Positions 61,884 through 64,000 of a stretch of DNA of 64,000 nt are shown here, in pieces (positions within the stretch are counted from its first letter, which is position 1; every line of letters starts with the position of its first letter). The notes under the pieces were generated by a model. The model was not told the DNA's origin, ran no database searches, and was given only the letters and a program-made list of their open reading frames with translations. The position numbers were made by a program, and so were the translations under genes. The DNA is from Labrys sp. WJW (GTDB lineage Bacteria; Pseudomonadota; Alphaproteobacteria; Rhizobiales; Labraceae): the NCBI RefSeq assembly GCF_001676615.1, contig NZ_LYXZ01000040.1:1-64000 (forward strand), written 5' to 3'.

Positions 61884-63719
61884 TCAGCCGTTCAGCGCAG
61901 CATCCGCGGCAGCGTCAGCGTCGACCACATAGGGACCGGCAGCCAGGACCTGCAGGCCCAGCATGGCGATCGCATTGGGCGCGCGCTCGCCGAGCGGCAG
62001 CACGGCATCGCCATCCGTCCAGCGGCGAGCCCCTTCCGGCACCGACCAGCCGCGCAGCGTGCGGGAGGTCAGATGGGTGTCGATCTCGCGGCGGACATTG
62101 CCGTCCTGCAGCGTGACGGCACCGACGAGCACGCCGAGGAAACGGCGGTCATCGACATAGGGCCCGATCGTGTCGGCCGGACGGCTGGCGCGCGAGACGA
62201 TGCGCACCGACCGCACATTCGAGGGAATCATGAACAGGGCCATGCCATCGGCTTCGCGAGCCTGGCGGATGACCCGGCCGCTCTCGGTGACCAGGTGCAG
62301 GTCGGCTTCGCGGGTCAGTTCGACCGGCTGCGACTGCACCGGATCGTTGCGCAGGGCTGACCGGGCCTCGATGGTGCGGAAGATCGGCTCGACGAAGGCG
62401 CGATCGACGCAGAGCGGCGCCGCGGCATCGACCGACCAGTCCTTGGCCTTGCCGGGGAACGGCACCACGCCATGCTGGGCCACGAAGTTCTTGCGATTGC
62501 CCGTGTCGAGATAGCTCTCGGAGAGCATGCCGTTGGCATGGATGATGCCATGCTGGGCCAGTTCGACATGGTAGTAGGTGTAGGTCTGGAAGGAGCGGTC
62601 ATAGAAGATGCTCCGGCCATTGACCAGCATGCGGATCGGCACCAGCTTGCCTTCGAAGAAGAAGCTATGCTCGGCCGTAACCAGCAGATCCTGATAGGGC
62701 ACGCCCTCGGCGATCGCATCCTTGAGGATGCGGACGGGGTAGCCGCCCATGTCCATGGGATATACCGGGTTGCTCAGGACATGGCCCGAGCCGATCCAGG
62801 TCACCGGACGCAATTCATCCTTGCCATCGATGGAAACGAAGACTTCGTCGCCGACCTGGATATTCTCGATCACGACTTCGCCGGTGGCCGTGCGGATGAG
62901 CGTGCCAGCGAGGAAGCAAACGATGGCTTGATCGGTGACCGTGAGAGTGCTGCCATTCTGGCCAACCGTGAGAGGGCCGTTCTGGCCAACCGTATAGGTC
63001 CCAGCATTGAGCGTTTGACCTGCAATGGTGACAGTTGCAATGGTGCCATTGCTGCTGTCCAAAACAGTGATGACCTGATTGCCGCCCGAATTGGTAACCG
63101 TGTAAGTGGCTGCCGTACCAGCGGTATTAATAAACTCGAGATGGTTCAGACCATTGTTCGTGGCAAAACCGTTGATGGTGGTGCCGGAGAGGTCGATGAG
63201 CGTATTGCCGCCATTAACGGTGAAGGTACCGCCACCAGGACCGTAGTTGATGGTCGTGCCGTTCAGAATGCTGGTGAGATTGTTGCCGTTGGTGAATGAG
63301 CCGCCATCGGTCAACGTGACGTTCGTGCCATTCAAGGCGCTCACATTGAGGTTATTAGCCAATGTGGCGCTGCCGCCGGTGACATTGATATTGGTGTTGC
63401 TCAGCAGGCTAACGGCAGTGGAGAGTGTGGCCGTACCGCCGATATAGACGTTGCTGGTTCCGAGAGCATTTGCAACCAGAACGACATTCGCAGTAACACC
63501 CGGTGCGACGGCATAGTTCGACGTGCCGAGCAGACTGACAAGGTTAAGTGTCGTACCGTTGGTTGTGGCAATATTGCCTTCAGGAACATTAGTGAGTGTA
63601 CTAGTTCCGTTTGTGCCGCCTGAGATCACTACCTGGTCCAGGAAACCAGTTAATACGTTTCCGCCAGTACGGGTAATGTCATAGCTGACACCGCCGGCGT
63701 TGGGTCCAAAAACAGCCAT
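61884..63719 (-). CDS. Hint (Hedgehog/intein) domain protein with repetitive N-terminal passenger
   Basis: A 611-residue protein. Residues 1-265 are rich in Gly, Thr, Asn and Ser with irregular repeats around ALNGTNVTLTDG, ILNGTTINYG and DLSGTTINGF, as in beta-helix/beta-roll secreted proteins. The Hint domain starts at Cys268 in VCFLAGTLI, with the TAEH motif at 348-351 and HANGMLSES near 394-402; this is the Hint_2 type, where autoprocessing may occur. Residues about 480-595 form a C-terminal domain also found alone at 60357. No signal peptide is visible, so type I-like or other export is probable. Surface or secreted adhesin role is inference. Confidence 0.85.
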   Translation of the reverse strand: MAVFGPNAGGVSYDITRTGGNVLTGFLDQVVISGGTNGTSTLTNVPEGNIATTNGTTLNLVSLLGTSNYAVAPGVTANVVLVANALGTSNVYIGGTATLSTAVSLLSNTNINVTGGSATLANNLNVSALNGTNVTLTDGGSFTNGNNLTSILNGTTINYGPGGGTFTVNGGNTLIDLSGTTINGFATNNGLNHLEFINTAGTAATYTVTNSGGNQVITVLDSSNGTIATVTIAGQTLNAGTYTVGQNGPLTVGQNGSTLTVTDQAIVCFLAGTLIRTATGEVVIENIQVGDEVFVSIDGKDELRPVTWIGSGHVLSNPVYPMDMGGYPVRILKDAIAEGVPYQDLLVTAEHSFFFEGKLVPIRMLVNGRSIFYDRSFQTYTYYHVELAQHGIIHANGMLSESYLDTGNRKNFVAQHGVVPFPGKAKDWSVDAAAPLCVDRAFVEPIFRTIEARSALRNDPVQSQPVELTREADLHLVTESGRVIRQAREADGMALFMIPSNVRSVRIVSRASRPADTIGPYVDDRRFLGVLVGAVTLQDGNVRREIDTHLTSRTLRGWSVPEGARRWTDGDAVLPLGERAPNAIAMLGLQVLAAGPYVVDADAAADAALNG

Positions 63720-63895
63720 TCATTCCTCCTGCATCCGTCGGAATTCCGGCCTGTCCCCCACGGCCACCCGTACTTCCGATTAGGTATCGTGTACGCCTTT
63801 TGAAATAGCACAAAAAGTTTGTTTTCTGCAAACATAAATTCGCCAATACCGACATATCGACAGGGCGACGCAAAAACAGCATTTCTTCAGCTTGG

Positions 63896-64000
63896 TCAGC
63901 CGCCGCCTGCGACCGCCGTCTTGACCTGCGAGTAGATGTCGAGGTCGGCCTCGAGCAGCACCTCGGTCTCGGGCAATCTGCGCAGCCGCTCGGCCAAAGC
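63896..64000 (-). CDS. 3' end of an unidentified gene (cut by window)
   Basis: The last 34 codons of a gene continuing beyond the window, ending ...PETEVLLEADLDIYSQVKT and AVAGGG before a TGA. The composition and acidic/helical character suit a coding region, but no family can be named from so short a piece. It lies upstream of the Hint gene on the same strand. Confidence 0.55.
   Translation of the reverse strand, partial: ALAERLRRLPETEVLLEADLDIYSQVKTAVAGGG

Overview
The window is chromosomal-looking DNA from a GC-rich alphaproteobacterium. The most likely order is Hyphomicrobiales (Rhizobiales); the genus cannot be fixed from sequence alone. The pointers are a lysyl-phosphatidylglycerol synthase gene overlapping an acvB-type gene, a DUF2865 secreted protein, GcvA-like LysR regulators, a large Hint-domain protein, and many GC-rich intergenic palindromes. 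No rRNA, tRNA, CRISPR array or transposase was recognised.

Region 1 (1-12.3 kb) is mostly housekeeping and catabolic. It holds a group II truncated haemoglobin, a GNAT acetyltransferase, a DUF2865 protein, an IlvD/Edd sugar-acid dehydratase, an OafA-type acyltransferase, a PLP aminotransferase, a 2-keto-3-deoxygluconate-type sugar kinase, and the mprF(lpiA)-acvB pair that makes and removes lysyl-PG. Region 2 (12.3-16.3 kb) is an AT-richer two-gene insertion. One gene encodes a putative PD-(D/E)XK-like nuclease with a large unknown C-terminus, the other a P-loop ATPase resembling the Sll1717 family; together they are the best candidate here for an undescribed, possibly defensive, system. Region 3 (16.3-35 kb) carries a Tat-exported 5'-nucleotidase-like enzyme, a second AcvB paralogue, a DMT transporter with a divergent LysR gene, a degenerate SDR, a ubiquinone-type hydroxylase, TesB, YggT/DUF167, an orphan cobalt-type nitrile hydratase alpha subunit, a PhnD-like protein, a SleB-type lipoprotein, a GabT/LysR pair, a Gfo/Idh/MocA oxidoreductase, a lone BrnA-like antitoxin and a CMD/AhpD-like protein. 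Region 4 (35-40 kb) is a complete carbohydrate ABC importer with solute-binding protein, two permeases and an ATPase.

Region 5 (40.5-60 kb) is a surface-polysaccharide cluster built as two facing halves. The + half has two GT2 proteins, a methyltransferase, a KpsE-like exporter and a giant dual-GT4 protein. The - half runs giant dual-GT4 protein, GT2/GT4 protein, KpsT, second KpsE. KpsM and KpsD are absent from the window. The three giant glycosyltransferases share an N-terminal repeat of about 45 residues (FDxxxY...HYxxxGxxEGR). Region 6 (60-64 kb) has a Hint-domain protein with a repetitive beta-type passenger, a stand-alone copy of its C-terminal domain, an XRE regulator between them, and the 3' end of an unidentified gene.

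Intergenic gaps are unusually rich in palindromic elements: four copies of a roughly 100-bp double-hairpin repeat and about nine other perfect or near-perfect inverted repeats.
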